Source of the DNA: Myxococcales bacterium
GTDB taxonomy: Bacteria; Myxococcota_A; UBA796; GCA-2862545
Direction of reading: 5' to 3'
Assembly (NCBI GenBank): GCA_019634415.1
Contig: JAHQVJ010000027.1
Span: 1-53,020, forward strand
DNA length: 53,020 bases
Both the position numbers and the translations under genes were made by a program. Shown here in pieces: positions 8,376 through 17,555 of the stretch. The first letter of the stretch is position 1; each line of letters opens with the position of its first letter. Below the pieces are notes generated by a model. That model made no database searches. It saw only the letters and a program-made list of their open reading frames with translations, and was not told the origin of the DNA.

Positions 8376-10850
8376 ATGGGCTACGACATCACCTTCCAGA
8401 TCGTCTCGGTGCACCAGCTGCAGCAGGTGTTCCGCCACCTGGTCGACGGTGAGCCCCCTCCCCCCAGCCCCTTCGACGATCGCGACGACGCCGAGGTGGT
8501 GTGGTCCGAGGCACGACGGCGGGTCCTGGCGGGCCCAGCCGAGGACGCGGCGAAGACGGCCTGTCAGCTCGCGGCGCTGTGGAGTGCCTCGAGCCACCCC
8601 TTCGTGTGGACGCGCAACCTCGGCATCACCTACCATCCGCTGCGCATGGAGGACGAGCTGCAGGGCCTGCCCTCCACCGGGTTCGGCTCGGTGCCGTGGT
8701 TCCTCGAGCCCGTGCTCGACCTGCGCCCCGAGCTCCGCCCCCACGTGCCGACTTACCTAGACGGAAACTACACCACCGGTGGCTACTGTCGGGATCCGGA
8801 GCGAGCCGCGGAGGCCGTCAAGGCGTTCTGGCGGGAGCTGCCCCCGAACCTGCAGTCTCGGATCACACCCTTGCTCACGCTGCTGCGAGCCGCCCAGCGC
8901 GAGGGCACCGGCGTGCTCGAGGCCACCGATCTGCTCGGCGTTCCCGATGCCGAGCAGCCCCGACTCGCCTGGCCCGGACTGCAGCGCTCCCCCCTGGGCG
9001 AAGGCCCCCTGACCGCCGAGGAGTGGGCCGCCACCGCCGCGGTGTGGCGCACCCGCGACGTAGACGGGACGAACGCACTGGGCGACATGGAGGACCTGCT
9101 CGACGAGGTGCTCCGGGCCGACGTGTCGGACGAGGCCGTGCTCCGGCCGGTCTGCGAGGTGCTCGACCGCATCCGCGACTCCTGGCTGACGCTGCCCGAC
9201 CCCGTGATCACCCAGGTGCTGACCCACCTCGAGCCCGCCCTCGAACGTGGACTGCACCCGCAGGCTTGGATCGCCTTCGATCGAATCAGGGGCAAGCTGT
9301 CGGCCCAAGGACACGAGCCTTCGCTCGATCCGAGCTGGGCGCTGGAGGCGCTTCGACACCATCCGTCGGACGCCCCACTCGCGAAGGCGATCACGAGCCT
9401 GTACGGGCCCTTCGTGACAGAGTTTCGAACCCCCAGCCCCGAGCTCGCGCAGACGCTCCTGCCAGCCACGCTCGGAGCGGACGGAGAGTCGAGCTGGTAC
9501 CTGATGAGGTGCGCCGGCGACGGCGCGTACGCAACACTGCTCGAAGCCCCCCCCGCCGAGGTCCGGCTCGATGTGATCATGCACGCGATGGACCTGGTCT
9601 CGATGCCGCGACAGCTGCATCCACGGCTCCTGCACGTGCTGTTGCAGCAGCTGCAGGCCGCGCCCTCCGAGGAGGGGATCGCCGAGATCGTGCGGGTCGT
9701 GGAGTGGCTCCTGATCCGGATCAGCGACGAGCCACCCTCGCAGGACATCGTCGAGGGCATCGCCGAGCTGTGGGGGCGGATGTGGGAGGTCGCCCCCGAG
9801 GCCGCCTCCTTCGACGTGGCCTACATGCTCCGCACGTCGGAGCTGACCGAGCGCGTCCTGCCGCACCTGCTCGCTTCCCCGCCGAGCGACGCTGGCGTGG
9901 GCGCTGTCCTCTCGGCGCTGACCCTCACACCGTACGACGACCGCGACGGGGTCCTGCAGCGGCACCAAGCGAGGGTGCTACCGCTGCTCGCCCATGGTCT
10001 TGCCTCGGACGACCCGAACGTGCGGCGCACGACGCTGCAGTGTCTGAACGAGACCCAGCACGCTCCGTGGCTCGCGCCGGTCCTCCACGAGCGGCTCGAG
10101 GCCGGTGACGCCGAGGTGGTGGACCGGCTGCTGGTCCTCGTGCCCTCGGAGCCCGACACCATCCGACGGGCCCTGGGCGTGGTGTTGCGCTCGGACCGGC
10201 GCCCGGCCTGGTTGTCGGAGTGGGCCTACGAGGCGAGCCAGGGCGCTCGGTCGCTGGTGTCCTTGTCGGACGTGTTGCCCGACGACCTCTCCCCGGAGCA
10301 GCAGCGACGCGTGGTGGAGGACCTGTTCGAGTACGCCCTCGTCCGCATCGATCGTCGGGATGCGTCGCGTGCCCAGCACCTGCTCGCCCACACGAGGGCC
10401 GTCGTGCCCGAGGACCAGCAGCCACACTGGATCCTGCTCGACGCCATGGCCCGCGACAGCCCAGAGGACCCCGCCTTCGCCGACCTCGTGCGTGCAGGCG
10501 ACGCGGGCGTGCTACTGGCGGGCCTCCGCGCTCACGTCGCCATCGCCCGGCCCGACCGCCTCGCCGGTCTCGCTCAGGAGCTGAGCTCGCGCTGCATCCG
10601 GCACGGCGATCCAGACGTGGCGGTGGAGATCGTGGACGCCGTGGTTCAGGAGGTTCCTGCAGGCCGAAGGCCGGACCTGATCTACAACCAGGCGTGTGCC
10701 CACGCGGTGGCCGGGCGAGCGGAGGCAGCGGTGGCCTCGCTGCAGCGCGCCGTGGACCTGGATCCCACCCAGGCCGCGGACGCGCGAGCCGACACCGACT
10801 TCGACGCCATGCGCGAGCATCCGAACTTCGTCGTCCTGACGAGCCCGTAG
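8376..10850 (+). CDS. Large HEAT/TPR-like repeat protein
   Basis: 824 aa, cytosolic (no signal peptide). The start at the ATG encoding MGYDITFQIVS is preferred because upstream in-frame sequence is antisense to the regulator gene. The first 250 residues look globular. The remainder is rich in alpha-helical repeats resembling HEAT units (for example SDDPNVRRTTLQCLNET). The tail holds a clear TPR-type segment, YNQACAHAVAGRAEAAVASL, followed by RAVDLDPTQAADARAD and the frequent ending FDAMREHPNFVVL. It is probably a scaffold or interaction protein of a type expanded in myxobacteria. It is divergent from the STAND regulator and convergent with the LRR gene. Confidence 0.75.
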   Translation: MGYDITFQIVSVHQLQQVFRHLVDGEPPPPSPFDDRDDAEVVWSEARRRVLAGPAEDAAKTACQLAALWSASSHPFVWTRNLGITYHPLRMEDELQGLPSTGFGSVPWFLEPVLDLRPELRPHVPTYLDGNYTTGGYCRDPERAAEAVKAFWRELPPNLQSRITPLLTLLRAAQREGTGVLEATDLLGVPDAEQPRLAWPGLQRSPLGEGPLTAEEWAATAAVWRTRDVDGTNALGDMEDLLDEVLRADVSDEAVLRPVCEVLDRIRDSWLTLPDPVITQVLTHLEPALERGLHPQAWIAFDRIRGKLSAQGHEPSLDPSWALEALRHHPSDAPLAKAITSLYGPFVTEFRTPSPELAQTLLPATLGADGESSWYLMRCAGDGAYATLLEAPPAEVRLDVIMHAMDLVSMPRQLHPRLLHVLLQQLQAAPSEEGIAEIVRVVEWLLIRISDEPPSQDIVEGIAELWGRMWEVAPEAASFDVAYMLRTSELTERVLPHLLASPPSDAGVGAVLSALTLTPYDDRDGVLQRHQARVLPLLAHGLASDDPNVRRTTLQCLNETQHAPWLAPVLHERLEAGDAEVVDRLLVLVPSEPDTIRRALGVVLRSDRRPAWLSEWAYEASQGARSLVSLSDVLPDDLSPEQQRRVVEDLFEYALVRIDRRDASRAQHLLAHTRAVVPEDQQPHWILLDAMARDSPEDPAFADLVRAGDAGVLLAGLRAHVAIARPDRLAGLAQELSSRCIRHGDPDVAVEIVDAVVQEVPAGRRPDLIYNQACAHAVAGRAEAAVASLQRAVDLDPTQAADARADTDFDAMREHPNFVVLTSP

Positions 10851-10857
10851 CCGAGAC

Positions 10858-12546
10858 TCAGAGCACCTCGTCCCATCGCGGCGTCGGGGTGTGTTTCACC
10901 CAATAGTAGGAGTGATCTACCTGCCCGTGGACCAATGCACGCCAGGGATCCTCCCAGGCCTGCTCGAGGGACTGCACGGGCTCTGGCCCGCGCGGACTCA
11001 CCTCGCCTGGCTGCAGGAGTGGACCAGACAGCTCGGGCAGCTCGGCAGCCAGGCGCGCAGCATCCAGTCGGGTCTCGCCCATCAGGTAGTCATCGAGGGG
11101 AATCGGACGCTCGCTCCCACCGACGTGCACCGCAGTAACGGACAGGTACTGGGCATTGCACCGGCGATAGCCATCGCTCTGGCGAGCGGCCAGATACCAG
11201 CACACCGCGTTCACCAGGGCCTGGCGGTCGGCGGTGGCGAAGAGGCGGTCGACGTTCATCTCGTTGGAGCCGAACCCCGAGAACGGCACCTGGACGTCCA
11301 GCACGTAGGCGCTGCGCCCAGACACCCAGCGAAGCCCTCGGTCCACCTCCACGGGTTCCACATCGTGCACGTGATAGCTGCCCTCGAGCTGTCGCCGGGC
11401 ACGCGGCGGGACGGGGTGGGACCACAGATCCACCCAGACTCGTCGAAGGGCCGGGAGGCGATCGGTGGTGGCCAGCGCCTGGAGGCCCGCCACGCCGAGG
11501 TTGTGACCACCAAGGCGAAGCTCCGTCAGCTCGTCGAGGACCGACGACTCGGCCAGGACCAGAGCCTCGGCCTGCCCCACACCGCAGCGCTCGAGCGCGA
11601 GCACCTCGAGCGCGCGCAATGCAGGAGCCTCGGACAACACCCGGATCCAGCCGCGCGGCCCCCCGACGTGGCGAAACGCCAGGTACCTCAGGTGCGGCGG
11701 ACGAGCCGCAAGCGCCCGGACCACGTCCATCGGCAGGTAAGCCTGGTCGAGTCGCAGCTCCCGCAGCGACGTAAGCGCCGGGGAGGCCAGAAACGAGGCG
11801 AACGCTGGGTCCGCAGCGCTCCCCCACACATCGGAGATCCGGCTGAAGGACAACGACTCGCACCGATCCAGGCGGGTCGACAGCTCGGCTAGCGCCGCCA
11901 CCGACAGGTTTCGGATCCGGAGGTGCGTCGGACGCAGCCTCGTGGCGAGCGCCAGCGACGTGCCAGCCCCTCGACTCGCGCGGCCGAGATCGAGGCGCTG
12001 CACGTGCTCCCAGCCCGGATGTTGCAGGATCGGCGCCTCGGGGTCCACCCAGGCATCCCCGGTCAGCGCCAGGTGGCGTGGCCGGACCCCGTCGAGCACG
12101 TGTCCCAGCGCGACAGCGCGGTGCTGCCCCAGCCGCCGCCACGACAGCGACAGCCGCTCCAGACGGTCGATGCCTGGCACCCCGGCCAGCTCGACGAGAC
12201 CATCGGCGGGCACCTGTTGCCCCCCCAACGAGAGCCTGGTGAGCAGCGGGTGGTCCTGAAGGCAGCGCCGCAGCCGCTCCAGCGCATCCTCGCCCCAGCC
12301 GAGCCAGATGCCCGTCACGAAGCCTCGATGCCAGCGGGCGTGCACGCCTGGTGGCAGCGGTGTGTCGCGGACGAGGGCACACGTCAGCTCGTCGACCACC
12401 CCCGCATCGCCGTCGAGATCGGCACGGATCAGCCGCGCCCGCAGATCGTCGGCTTCGGCGAGCGCATCTGCCACCACGCTCCAGTGCGCCCGATCCCAGC
12501 GGTGCTGCGGATCGAGTAGGGCAGCCATCCTTGGCTCGAGTGCCAT
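10858..12546 (-). CDS. Leucine-rich repeat protein, myxobacterial type
   Basis: 562 aa. The N-terminus (about 1-60: LDPQHRWDRAHWSVVADAL, then ADDLRARLIRADLDGD) resembles the short helical domain preceding LRR regions in many myxobacterial proteins. Residues 90-350 contain irregular LRRs such as HPLLTRLSLGGQQVP, LRELRLDQAYLP and LDELTELRLGGHNLG. The C-terminal third is a different, Trp/Tyr-containing domain I do not recognise. Start: ATG at 12546 with GAGAGG upstream; a GTG at 12552 in frame is the alternative. No signal peptide. Function unknown, likely protein-protein interaction. Confidence 0.75.
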   Translation of the reverse strand: MALEPRMAALLDPQHRWDRAHWSVVADALAEADDLRARLIRADLDGDAGVVDELTCALVRDTPLPPGVHARWHRGFVTGIWLGWGEDALERLRRCLQDHPLLTRLSLGGQQVPADGLVELAGVPGIDRLERLSLSWRRLGQHRAVALGHVLDGVRPRHLALTGDAWVDPEAPILQHPGWEHVQRLDLGRASRGAGTSLALATRLRPTHLRIRNLSVAALAELSTRLDRCESLSFSRISDVWGSAADPAFASFLASPALTSLRELRLDQAYLPMDVVRALAARPPHLRYLAFRHVGGPRGWIRVLSEAPALRALEVLALERCGVGQAEALVLAESSVLDELTELRLGGHNLGVAGLQALATTDRLPALRRVWVDLWSHPVPPRARRQLEGSYHVHDVEPVEVDRGLRWVSGRSAYVLDVQVPFSGFGSNEMNVDRLFATADRQALVNAVCWYLAARQSDGYRRCNAQYLSVTAVHVGGSERPIPLDDYLMGETRLDAARLAAELPELSGPLLQPGEVSPRGPEPVQSLEQAWEDPWRALVHGQVDHSYYWVKHTPTPRWDEVL

Positions 12547-12595
12547 CCCCACCTCTCGGCGACGAGATGGAATAGTCCAATCGTGGCGCAGCGGG

Positions 12596-12997
12596 TCACG
12601 TCGACGCCGGAGTGACCTCGGCGGGACGCCGCAACAAGACCACCAGGCCCGTGCCCACCACCAGGTGAAGGATGGTGTTCGGCACGAAGGAGCCCAGGCC
12701 CGTGTACACGCCCGTCCACCAGGCCCAGGGATCGATGGGGAGCAACAGCAGCTGCACGGCGAGGTCCAGGCCCAGGATGGCGCGCAATGCAGCCGAGTCG
12801 GGCAAGCGACGCACCCACAGGTTCAGCCCGCCGACGCACAACAGCAAGGCACCCACCGTGCGAGCCATGACGATGGCATCCGGGCTCGCGCTCGTGCGCT
12901 TGACGTCCTCCAGCAAGACAGTCGGCGCAAACGCGGCGAGGGCGCCGATGGAGAGGGCAGCGAGTCCAAGCGCTGTCAGAAAGGTCTGTCTGGACAT
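12596..12997 (-). CDS. Small integral membrane protein
   Basis: 133 aa. The start at 12997 is fixed by AGGAGG 5-6 nt upstream; longer in-frame starts would overlap the divergent regulator. Four hydrophobic segments are visible (about 5-25, 44-62, 70-90 and 100-122), so it is a four-helix inner-membrane protein with short loops. Composition is like DoxX/DUF4345-type small proteins, but no diagnostic motif is seen. It is divergent from the broken XRE/MmyB regulator with a 69-bp gap, so it may once have been its target. Confidence 0.7.
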   Translation of the reverse strand: MSRQTFLTALGLAALSIGALAAFAPTVLLEDVKRTSASPDAIVMARTVGALLLCVGGLNLWVRRLPDSAALRAILGLDLAVQLLLLPIDPWAWWTGVYTGLGSFVPNTILHLVVGTGLVVLLRRPAEVTPAST

Positions 12998-13059
12998 GGT
13001 TCCTCCTGAGGGCCAGCTGGGTATCGCGAAGGTTCTCCTTGCCCATTCCCCGTTTTGGT

Positions 13060-13074
13060 ATGAGACATGCTCAT
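13060..13074. promoter_or_regulatory. Operator-like palindrome at the XRE regulator start
   Basis: ATGAG-ACATG-CTCAT is a perfect 5-bp inverted repeat with a 5-bp spacer, overlapping the ATG at 13067 and lying in the gap to the divergent membrane-protein gene. The position suits autoregulation. Confidence 0.35.
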
Positions 13075-13776
13075 CTCGGAGCCGACCGTGACCAACGCCT
13101 TCGGCAGCGCACTCCGGCAGCATCGGCAGCGAGCCGGGCACAGCCAGCTCGAGCTCGCGCTGCGCGCCGGATGCACCCAGAAGCAGCTGTCGTTCCTGGA
13201 GACCGGCCGAACGCGTCCTCGGATCGGAACCGTGCAGCGCCTGTGCGACGCGCTGTCCTCGGTCGACACGTCCCGGAGGAGCTGCGGAGTGCCCTGACGG
13301 CGCTGCTCGAGCACCATCAGCCCTGGCCTGCCCTGGTGCTGGACGGTGCCTGGGACGTGCTGCAGGCCAACCCGCCGGCCACCAGGCTGATGGACCTGTT
13401 GGGCGTCACACCCGACAACATGGCCGAGGCCCTGTTCCGTCCGGGTCCCTTCCGCAGCGCCATCGGCAACTGGCGCGAGATCGCACACCCCGCCTGGCGA
13501 CGCTTCGCCGCCGAGCTGAGTCCCGACCTCAAGCGCGCCCGCTTGCTGGGCGAGCTCGAGCGCTACCTTCCGCCCCCCGACTCGGACGTCCCCTCCCCCT
13601 ACCTGGTCCGACCCTGGTTTCGTCTGGGTCGTCATCGGGTGCACGTCTACAGTCTGCAGGCCAGCTTCGGCCCTCCCGGCCAGCCCCTTCCCCTCGGCCT
13701 GTCCGCCGAGCTGTTGGTTCCGGCCGATCCCGAGAGCGCCGCGCACCTCCGAGCCGCCCTGCACGACGACCGCTGA
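13067..13776 (+). pseudogene. XRE-family regulator with MmyB-like domain, broken by deletion and frame change
   Basis: Frame 1 (13067-13297) encodes a good XRE helix-turn-helix: ALRQHRQRAGHSQLELALR, then QKQLSFLETGRTRPRIGTV, then RLCDAL. It then runs into SSVDTSRRSCGVP and a stop. The continuation lies in another frame from about 13270: LLEHHQPWPALVLDGAWDVL, ANPPATRLMDLL and RYLPPPDSD, matching the MmyB ligand-binding domain, ending at 13776. Intact relatives have roughly 20-25 more residues between the HTH and this domain (a LxxRNxLLLAAGF-type linker), which are missing here. This points to an internal deletion that shifted frame rather than a single-base error. The HTH alone might still be made. 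Confidence 0.65.
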
Positions 13777-13846
13777 TCGCGACAATCAACTCGCGGAGCG
13801 GCAACCTGCAGCATCGCGACGATCAACCCCGTTGATTGTCGCGATG
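13776..13846. repeat. Three copies of a 15-bp motif forming a strong hairpin
   Basis: ATCGCGACAATCAAC occurs at 13776-13790, as ATCGCGACGATCAAC at 13813-13827, and inverted at 13831-13845. The second and third copies pair as a 16-bp stem (13812-13827 with 13831-13846, one G-T pair) around a CCC loop. There is no T tract. It lies between the broken regulator and the desaturase promoter. Confidence 0.65.
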
Positions 13847-13919
13847 AGACCCCACCCCAGGCAGGCCATGGCGTGCAGGCACGGGCCGAGTGCGTCGTGC
13901 GTCCGTCAGCCGGACGTCT

Positions 13920-13969
13920 TTGACACCATTTACTGCAACAGTTATCAATGGGTCATCAATCAATGACCC
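13920..13969 (+). promoter_or_regulatory. Desaturase promoter with downstream operator-like dyad
   Basis: TTGACA (13920-13925), a 17-bp spacer and TATCAA (13943-13948) form a plausible sigma-70 promoter in an AT-rich patch. Immediately after it, GGGTCAT-CAATCA-ATGACCC (13950-13969) is a perfect 7-bp inverted repeat at the expected transcription start. This suits a repressor site, for example for the MerR regulator encoded two genes on. Confidence 0.5.
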
Positions 13970-13982
13970 AGCGAGGACAAGA

Positions 13983-15131
13983 ATGCAGCAAGCAACCGTG
14001 TCCGCACCCTGTGGGGTGGGGCCGTTCGACAGTGACCAAGAGCGGCTCGCCAGCTTCGACCGAGCACTCACCTCCATCCGCGACCGCGTGGAGGCTCAGA
14101 TCGGCGACGACGACGTTCGCCACATCAAGCGCCTGAACCGCTTCTCACGTGGCATGGAGGTGGCTGGGCGGGTGCTGATCCACGTCAGCCCGGAGCCGGT
14201 GTCCTTCCTCACTGGCGTGGCGTGCCTGTGGGTGCACAAGCAGCTGCAGACCGCCGAGATCGGCCACACCGTGCTGCACGGAGCCTACGACAAGCTCGAT
14301 GGCGCCGAGGCCTTCCGCTCCGACACGTTCGTCTGGCAGATCCCGATCGACGAGGTGTCTTGGCGCGAGGGGCACAACCTCAAGCACCACGGCTTCACCA
14401 ACATCGCCCGCAAGGACATCGACATCAACTTCGGCGGCATCCGGCTCACCGAGCACACGCCGCACCGCGAGGGCCACAACACCCAGCTGTTGTCCACGCT
14501 GTTCGTGAGCTTTCCGTTCTTCGCCTGGTCCATGAACATGCACTTCAGCGGCATCATGGACGTGTACGGCGTGCAGGGCTGGCGCGACCAGTTCGACGTG
14601 ATCGAGCATCGAGACCGCGCCACGGTGATCGACGTGCACAAGCGCGCCCTGCGCGGTGCGCTTCCCACGTGGCTCAAGGAATTCGTGTTCTTCCCCGCCC
14701 TGGCTGGGCCGTTCTTCTGGAAGGTGGCGCTGGGCAACTGGCTGTCGGACCGGCTGCGCGACGTGTACTCGGCCGCCACCATCTACTGCGGCCACATCGG
14801 CGAAGACGTGGCTTCGTACCCAGCGGGGACCCGAGCGGGCAGCCGGGGTCGGTGGTACGCGATGCAGGTCGAGGCGAGCAACAACTTCCGCGTGTCCTGG
14901 CCGTTCAACGTGCTCTGCGGGGGGCTCGAGCACCAGATCGAGCACCACCTCTTCCCCAAGCTCCCCCCGGCCCGCCTGCGCCAGATCGCCCCAGAGGTGG
15001 AGCGTGCGTGCCGTGAGCACGGCGTGGACTACCGCAACGAGTCCTGGGGTCGCACGCTGTCTGCGGCCATTCGGCACATCGCGCGCCTCAGTCATCCGCA
15101 GCCGGAGCGCGTGGCCCATGCGGGGGGATAG
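13983..15131 (+). CDS. Membrane fatty-acid desaturase
   Basis: 382 aa. Three histidine boxes of the membrane di-iron desaturase family are complete: H95-TVL-H99 (EIGHTVLHG), H131-NLK-H135-H136 (EGHNLKHHGF) and H317-QIE-H321-H322 (EHQIEHHLFP). The QxxHH third box and the PPARLRQIAPEVE tail are typical of front-end/acyl-lipid desaturases, although no cytochrome b5 domain is present. It inserts a double bond into acyl chains at the inner membrane using O2 and an electron donor. Start: ATG at 13983 with AGGA 7 nt upstream and the promoter above. It is followed 12 bp later by a MerR regulator, probably in one transcript. Confidence 0.9.
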   Translation: MQQATVSAPCGVGPFDSDQERLASFDRALTSIRDRVEAQIGDDDVRHIKRLNRFSRGMEVAGRVLIHVSPEPVSFLTGVACLWVHKQLQTAEIGHTVLHGAYDKLDGAEAFRSDTFVWQIPIDEVSWREGHNLKHHGFTNIARKDIDINFGGIRLTEHTPHREGHNTQLLSTLFVSFPFFAWSMNMHFSGIMDVYGVQGWRDQFDVIEHRDRATVIDVHKRALRGALPTWLKEFVFFPALAGPFFWKVALGNWLSDRLRDVYSAATIYCGHIGEDVASYPAGTRAGSRGRWYAMQVEASNNFRVSWPFNVLCGGLEHQIEHHLFPKLPPARLRQIAPEVERACREHGVDYRNESWGRTLSAAIRHIARLSHPQPERVAHAGG

Positions 15132-15143
15132 GTTGCGGGCGCC

Positions 15144-15866
15144 ATGCAAGAGTTCACCATCGACGAGTTGGCGGCCGAGACCGGCGTTCCGAGTCGAACG
15201 ATCCGCTTCTATCAGTCCAAGAAGGCGCTTCCGGCGCCGGAGCGGCGAGGCCGCATCGCGGTGTACAGCGAGGCCCACGTCGAGCGGCTGCGCCTGATCG
15301 CGCGGCTGCAGGATCAGGGGCTCACCATCCGGGCCATCCGCAGCGTGCTCGCCAGCGCCGATCGAGGGGAGTTCGAGCTCGGCGACTGGCTCGGAGTGAA
15401 GACCCAGATCCAGGCGCCCTGGGCCGACGACGCACCGCGGATCGTGTCGCAAGACGAGCTGTTCGAGATCACGGGCAGCGATCGCGACGGGCTGATCGGC
15501 GATCTGACCCGGCTTGGGTTCATCGAGCGAGCCGGTGAGGCCTTCCTGGTCCACGCTCCCATGTTGCTGAAGATCACCATGCGGCTCGAGGGCGCGGGCG
15601 TCGACATCGACACGACCTCCGAGGCTGCACGCATGCTGCGCAAGCACCTGGCAAAGGCCGCCACCGAGGTGTCGAACCACTTCCTGACCCACCTCGCACA
15701 GTCCGCCGACGAGACCTCGGATCCCGAGCACCTGGGCGAGGTCATGGGCACCCTGCGCCCCATGGCGCTGGCGGCCGTGCAGCGGATCTTCGCCCAGGAG
15801 ATGGAGGGGGCGCTGCAGCGCGCCATCGACGACGGGCGAGTGTCCGACGTCGCTCGCCGCAGCTGA
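15144..15866 (+). CDS. MerR-family transcriptional regulator
   Basis: 240 aa. Residues 1-75 are a MerR winged helix: FTIDELAAETGVPSRTIRFY, then YSEAHVERLRLIARLQDQGL, then TIRAIRSVL. The remaining 160 residues are a helical effector domain without the Cys or metal-binding pattern of metal sensors. It lies 12 bp after the desaturase stop, so it likely controls lipid unsaturation by acting on the dyad at 13950-13969. That link is inference from adjacency. Confidence 0.9.
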   Translation: MQEFTIDELAAETGVPSRTIRFYQSKKALPAPERRGRIAVYSEAHVERLRLIARLQDQGLTIRAIRSVLASADRGEFELGDWLGVKTQIQAPWADDAPRIVSQDELFEITGSDRDGLIGDLTRLGFIERAGEAFLVHAPMLLKITMRLEGAGVDIDTTSEAARMLRKHLAKAATEVSNHFLTHLAQSADETSDPEHLGEVMGTLRPMALAAVQRIFAQEMEGALQRAIDDGRVSDVARRS

Positions 15867-15914
15867 CCCCACGGCACGAGGTACCCACTGGCCGGTACGG
15901 GGTTGCGAATGCAG

Positions 15915-17534
15915 CTACATCCGGGCCACGCCAAAGGCGTTGGGCCGCAGCTCCCGGCGGCGCGCCGCGATCGCCGCGTCCAGACAGGTGGCCACCACCT
16001 CGCGCGTGTCGCGCGGATCGATCACGCCGTCGTCGAACAGGCGCGCCGTACCGAACAGCACGTGGGCCTCGGCGTCGAGCTGATCGCGAAGGGGCGCGGT
16101 GAAGTTGGCGATGTCCTCGTGGTTCACCTTGCCCCCCGAGCGCTCGATCTTCTGGGCGAGCACGATGGCCATGACCCCCGCTGCCTGCTCGCCGCCCATC
16201 ACCGCCGTGCGCGCCGTGGGCCAGCTGAAGATGAAGTCCGGATCGAAGCCGCGGCCGCACATACCGTAGTTGCCAGCCCCGTAGGAGCCACCCAGCACCA
16301 CCGTGATCCGCGGCACCCGCACGTTCGCCACCGCTTGGATCATCTTCGACCCGTGCTTGATGGCGCCCTCGCGCTCCGCCGTGGTGCCCACCATGTAGCC
16401 GGTGGTGTTCTGCAGGAAGAGCAGGGGCGTGCCGCTCTGGTCGCACAGCTGCATGAACTGCGCCGCCTTCACCGAGCCCCGAGGCTGGATGGGGCCGTTG
16501 TTGCCCACGATGCCCACGCAGTAGCCATCGATGTGGGCATGACCACACACCGTGTCGGTGGCGTAGGCCGCCTTGAACTCCAGGAACTGGGAGCCATCCA
16601 CGATGCGCGCCACGACCTCCCGAACGTCCCAGGGCTCGCGCGGGTTCGCGGACACCACCCCGAGGAGCTCCTGGGGATCGAGAAGCGGCGCCCGAGGCTC
16701 CTGGTCTCGCACGGTTCCGTCGGCCGCATCCCAGCGGATCATGCCCATCAGATCGCGCGCCACCGCCAGCGCGTGCTCGTCGTCCTCCGCCAGGTACTCG
16801 CCGAGCCCGGTGACCGTGCCGTGTAGCTCGGCCCCGCCCAGCTCCTCGTCCGTCGCGTCCTGTCCCATGGCGGCCTTCACCAAGGGCGGACCCGCCAGGA
16901 AGATCTTGGACTGGTCGCGCACCAGCACCACGTAGTCGGACATGCCCGGCAGGTAGGCCCCGCCCGCCGTGGAGGAGCCGTGCACCACCGCGATCTGCGG
17001 GATCCCCGCCGCCGACATGCGCGCCTGGTTCGCGAAGGTGCGGCCCCCGTCGATGAAGATCTCGCTCTGGTACTGCAGGTTGGCCCCGCCGCTCTCCACC
17101 AGCGAGATCATGGGCAGCTTCTGGCGCATGGCGATCTGTTGCACGCGCAGCGCCTTCTTGAGCCCCAGGGGGGCCACCGTGCCGCCCTTGATGGCGGCGT
17201 CGTTGGCCGAGACCACCACGCGCTTGCCCTGCACCACCCCCACCCCGGCGATGAAGCCACCCCCCATCACCGTCTTCTTGCCGTCGTCGTCGTGCATGCC
17301 GAGACCGGCCAGGGTGCACAGCTCCAGGAACGGCGAGCCGCGATCCAGCAAGCGCGCCACCCGCTCGCGCGGCAGCAGCTTGCCCCGCGCCTCGAACTTG
17401 GCCCGCTTCGACGCAGAGGTCTTGCGCACCTGGGCCTCCAGCCCGCGCACCTCCTCCAGCAGCTCCGTCATGCGATCGGCGTTGGCGCGAAATCCGTCCG
17501 TGGTGGCGCGCAGCGTCGATGTGAGCGTGGTCAT
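15915..17534 (-). CDS. Acyl-CoA carboxylase beta subunit (methylcrotonyl/geranyl-CoA type carboxyltransferase)
   Basis: 539 aa, the usual length. It transfers CO2 from carboxybiotin to an acyl-CoA. Crotonase-fold signatures include KGGTVAPLGLKKALRVQQIA, LVESGGANLQYQSEIF, HGSSTAGGAYLPGMSDY, the Gly-rich VLGGSYGAGNYGMCGRGF and FSWPTARTAVMGGEQAAGVM. These match MccB/LiuB or AtuC rather than PccB, whose C-terminal half differs. The biotin carboxylase/BCCP subunit is encoded divergently three genes away. Methylcrotonyl-CoA (leucine) and geranyl-CoA (acyclic terpene) carboxylases cannot be separated by eye here. Expression is probably repressed by the TetR protein through the palindrome at 17561-17582, which adjoins its -10-like TAAATT. 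Confidence 0.9.
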   Translation of the reverse strand: MTTLTSTLRATTDGFRANADRMTELLEEVRGLEAQVRKTSASKRAKFEARGKLLPRERVARLLDRGSPFLELCTLAGLGMHDDDGKKTVMGGGFIAGVGVVQGKRVVVSANDAAIKGGTVAPLGLKKALRVQQIAMRQKLPMISLVESGGANLQYQSEIFIDGGRTFANQARMSAAGIPQIAVVHGSSTAGGAYLPGMSDYVVLVRDQSKIFLAGPPLVKAAMGQDATDEELGGAELHGTVTGLGEYLAEDDEHALAVARDLMGMIRWDAADGTVRDQEPRAPLLDPQELLGVVSANPREPWDVREVVARIVDGSQFLEFKAAYATDTVCGHAHIDGYCVGIVGNNGPIQPRGSVKAAQFMQLCDQSGTPLLFLQNTTGYMVGTTAEREGAIKHGSKMIQAVANVRVPRITVVLGGSYGAGNYGMCGRGFDPDFIFSWPTARTAVMGGEQAAGVMAIVLAQKIERSGGKVNHEDIANFTAPLRDQLDAEAHVLFGTARLFDDGVIDPRDTREVVATCLDAAIAARRRELRPNAFGVARM

Positions 17535-17555
17535 GGCGTCCTCGGGATCTGGGAA

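Noticed and set aside
13823..14077. Minus-strand small frame over the desaturase promoter
   Set aside because: It covers the promoter, dyad and desaturase start, and has no ribosome site or recognisable motif.
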